This document shows, in pieces, positions 63,483 to 64,000 of a stretch of 64,000 nt of DNA. This stretch comes from CAVYGM01 sp963768025 (GTDB lineage: Bacteria; Bacteroidota; Bacteroidia; Cytophagales; Spirosomataceae). Each line of letters opens with the position of its first letter. Position 1 is the stretch's first letter. The position numbers and the translations under genes were made by a program. The notes below the pieces were generated by a model. That model saw only the letters and a list, made by a program, of their open reading frames with translations. It did not search any database and was not told where the DNA came from. The DNA lies in assembly GCA_963768025.1 (NCBI GenBank), contig CAVYGM010000014.1:6340-70339 (forward strand), read 5' to 3'.

Positions 63483-63971
63483 TGATGAGGTATTTTTGGA
63501 TTATATGCGTGGGTCTGTTATCGGGTGGCGATCTGTATGCACAAATAAAAGCGGTAAGGGCCAACAACGGAAACTGGAATGCCCCCCTGACCACTACGAT
63601 CACCGAAGCCGGGTCGAATTACACCGCTAATATTACCAGTGCGACCAATCAGACGCTTTTCGATGTGGATGGGGAGAAAAACAACGATCCTTTCACGGTA
63701 ACTATTCAAAGACAGGATACCGATTGGAATTCGACGTTGACCCTGTGGGCGCGTAGAACTGGGGCCGGGGTAGGAGGTACGATTACCGGTGGGCTAAACT
63801 ACGTGCAGCTTACGACCAATGCCCAGTATTTTTTCAACGGAACTGTTTCATCCGGGGGAGGATCAAAGACCACGGGTGTTCCCATTCAGTACGAAATTCA
63901 GGGGGCTTTCGGTACTGATACCCGTGAAATCTTATTCGACTACCATCATCTACACAGTGACGAGTCCCTGA
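63482..63971 (+). CDS. Putative third subunit or tip protein (3' frameshift)
   Basis: The ATG at 63482 overlaps the previous stop (TGATG). A signal peptide ends near LYA-QI. The mature part is beta-rich with many Asn/Thr/Gly. The uninterrupted frame runs to the window end with an unlikely His-rich tail. One extra base near 63941 would instead give TIIYTVTSP and a TGA at 63969-63971, a final strand like those of the two other subunits. It lacks the WLN motif, so it may be an adaptor or tip protein. Confidence 0.6.
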
Positions 63972-64000
63972 TAAAAAATGGACTTTGCCAGCACCAATAG

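Overview
The window looks like chromosome of a Bacteroidota species, most likely order Cytophagales. The rRNA genes, lipoprotein and Tat signals, a TTG/TAnnTTTG-type rRNA promoter, and families such as Cytophagales-style M48 lipoproteins, CarboxypepD_reg-like domains and IorA/IorB pairs all fit. The genus is not determinable by eye. Many genes are interrupted by single-base indels, mostly +1 insertions, that leave the flanking protein sequence intact in another frame. This affects even Rel, so much of it probably reflects consensus errors. I give the reconstructed extent of such genes and mark them as pseudogene with the break points.

Layout. 1-4260: remains of a UPF0175/DUF3368 toxin-antitoxin pair, a lipoprotein sugar-phosphate isomerase, a PqqB-like metallo-beta-lactamase-fold protein, an amidohydrolase, a small membrane protein and a Fic remnant. 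4299-7588: single-domain response regulator, divergent GAF-PAS histidine kinase, and a dead TolB-like fragment. 7605-11985 and 15520-19171: a glycan-directed group (Gfo/Idh/MocA oxidoreductase, FG-GAP protein, sialidase, glycosidase-like TIM barrel, sulfatase) surrounding a CHAT-NB-ARC-TPR gene with near-identical 144-bp repeats and a 55-codon downstream gene. 19257-25390: housekeeping block (trigger factor, tRNA-Leu, rel, fur, purA). 25412-28835: three uncharacterised genes, two encoding coiled-coil membrane proteins. 29010-34978: small membrane protein, a tesA/ybbA/ybbP-like module, a lipoprotein and a Tat-type aminotransferase. 35339-40688: a gamma-glutamyltransferase remnant and a complete rRNA operon on the minus strand (16S-23S-5S) with a short spacer that lacks tRNA genes, two terminators, a boxA-like leader and a promoter. 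40878-58131: M20 peptidase, quinone oxidoreductase, molybdenum hydroxylase IorB/IorA, PBP1A, PlsC, outer-membrane barrel, serine hydrolase, M48 protease, DsbD, PhyH and an AraC regulator.

The most interesting part is 58618-63971. Its gene order is small secreted subunit, two-domain Ig-like periplasmic protein, large Ig-barrel-Ig outer-membrane protein, then two more small secreted subunits, with overlapping starts at the 3' end and a hairpin after the first gene. That is the order of a chaperone-usher pilus operon, but I recognise no classical PapD or PapC family motif. I propose it as a Bacteroidota surface-fibre assembly locus that is functionally analogous to, or very distantly related to, chaperone-usher systems.

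Sequence-wide, the palindrome GGTACC is far more frequent than chance, which may be a genome signature.
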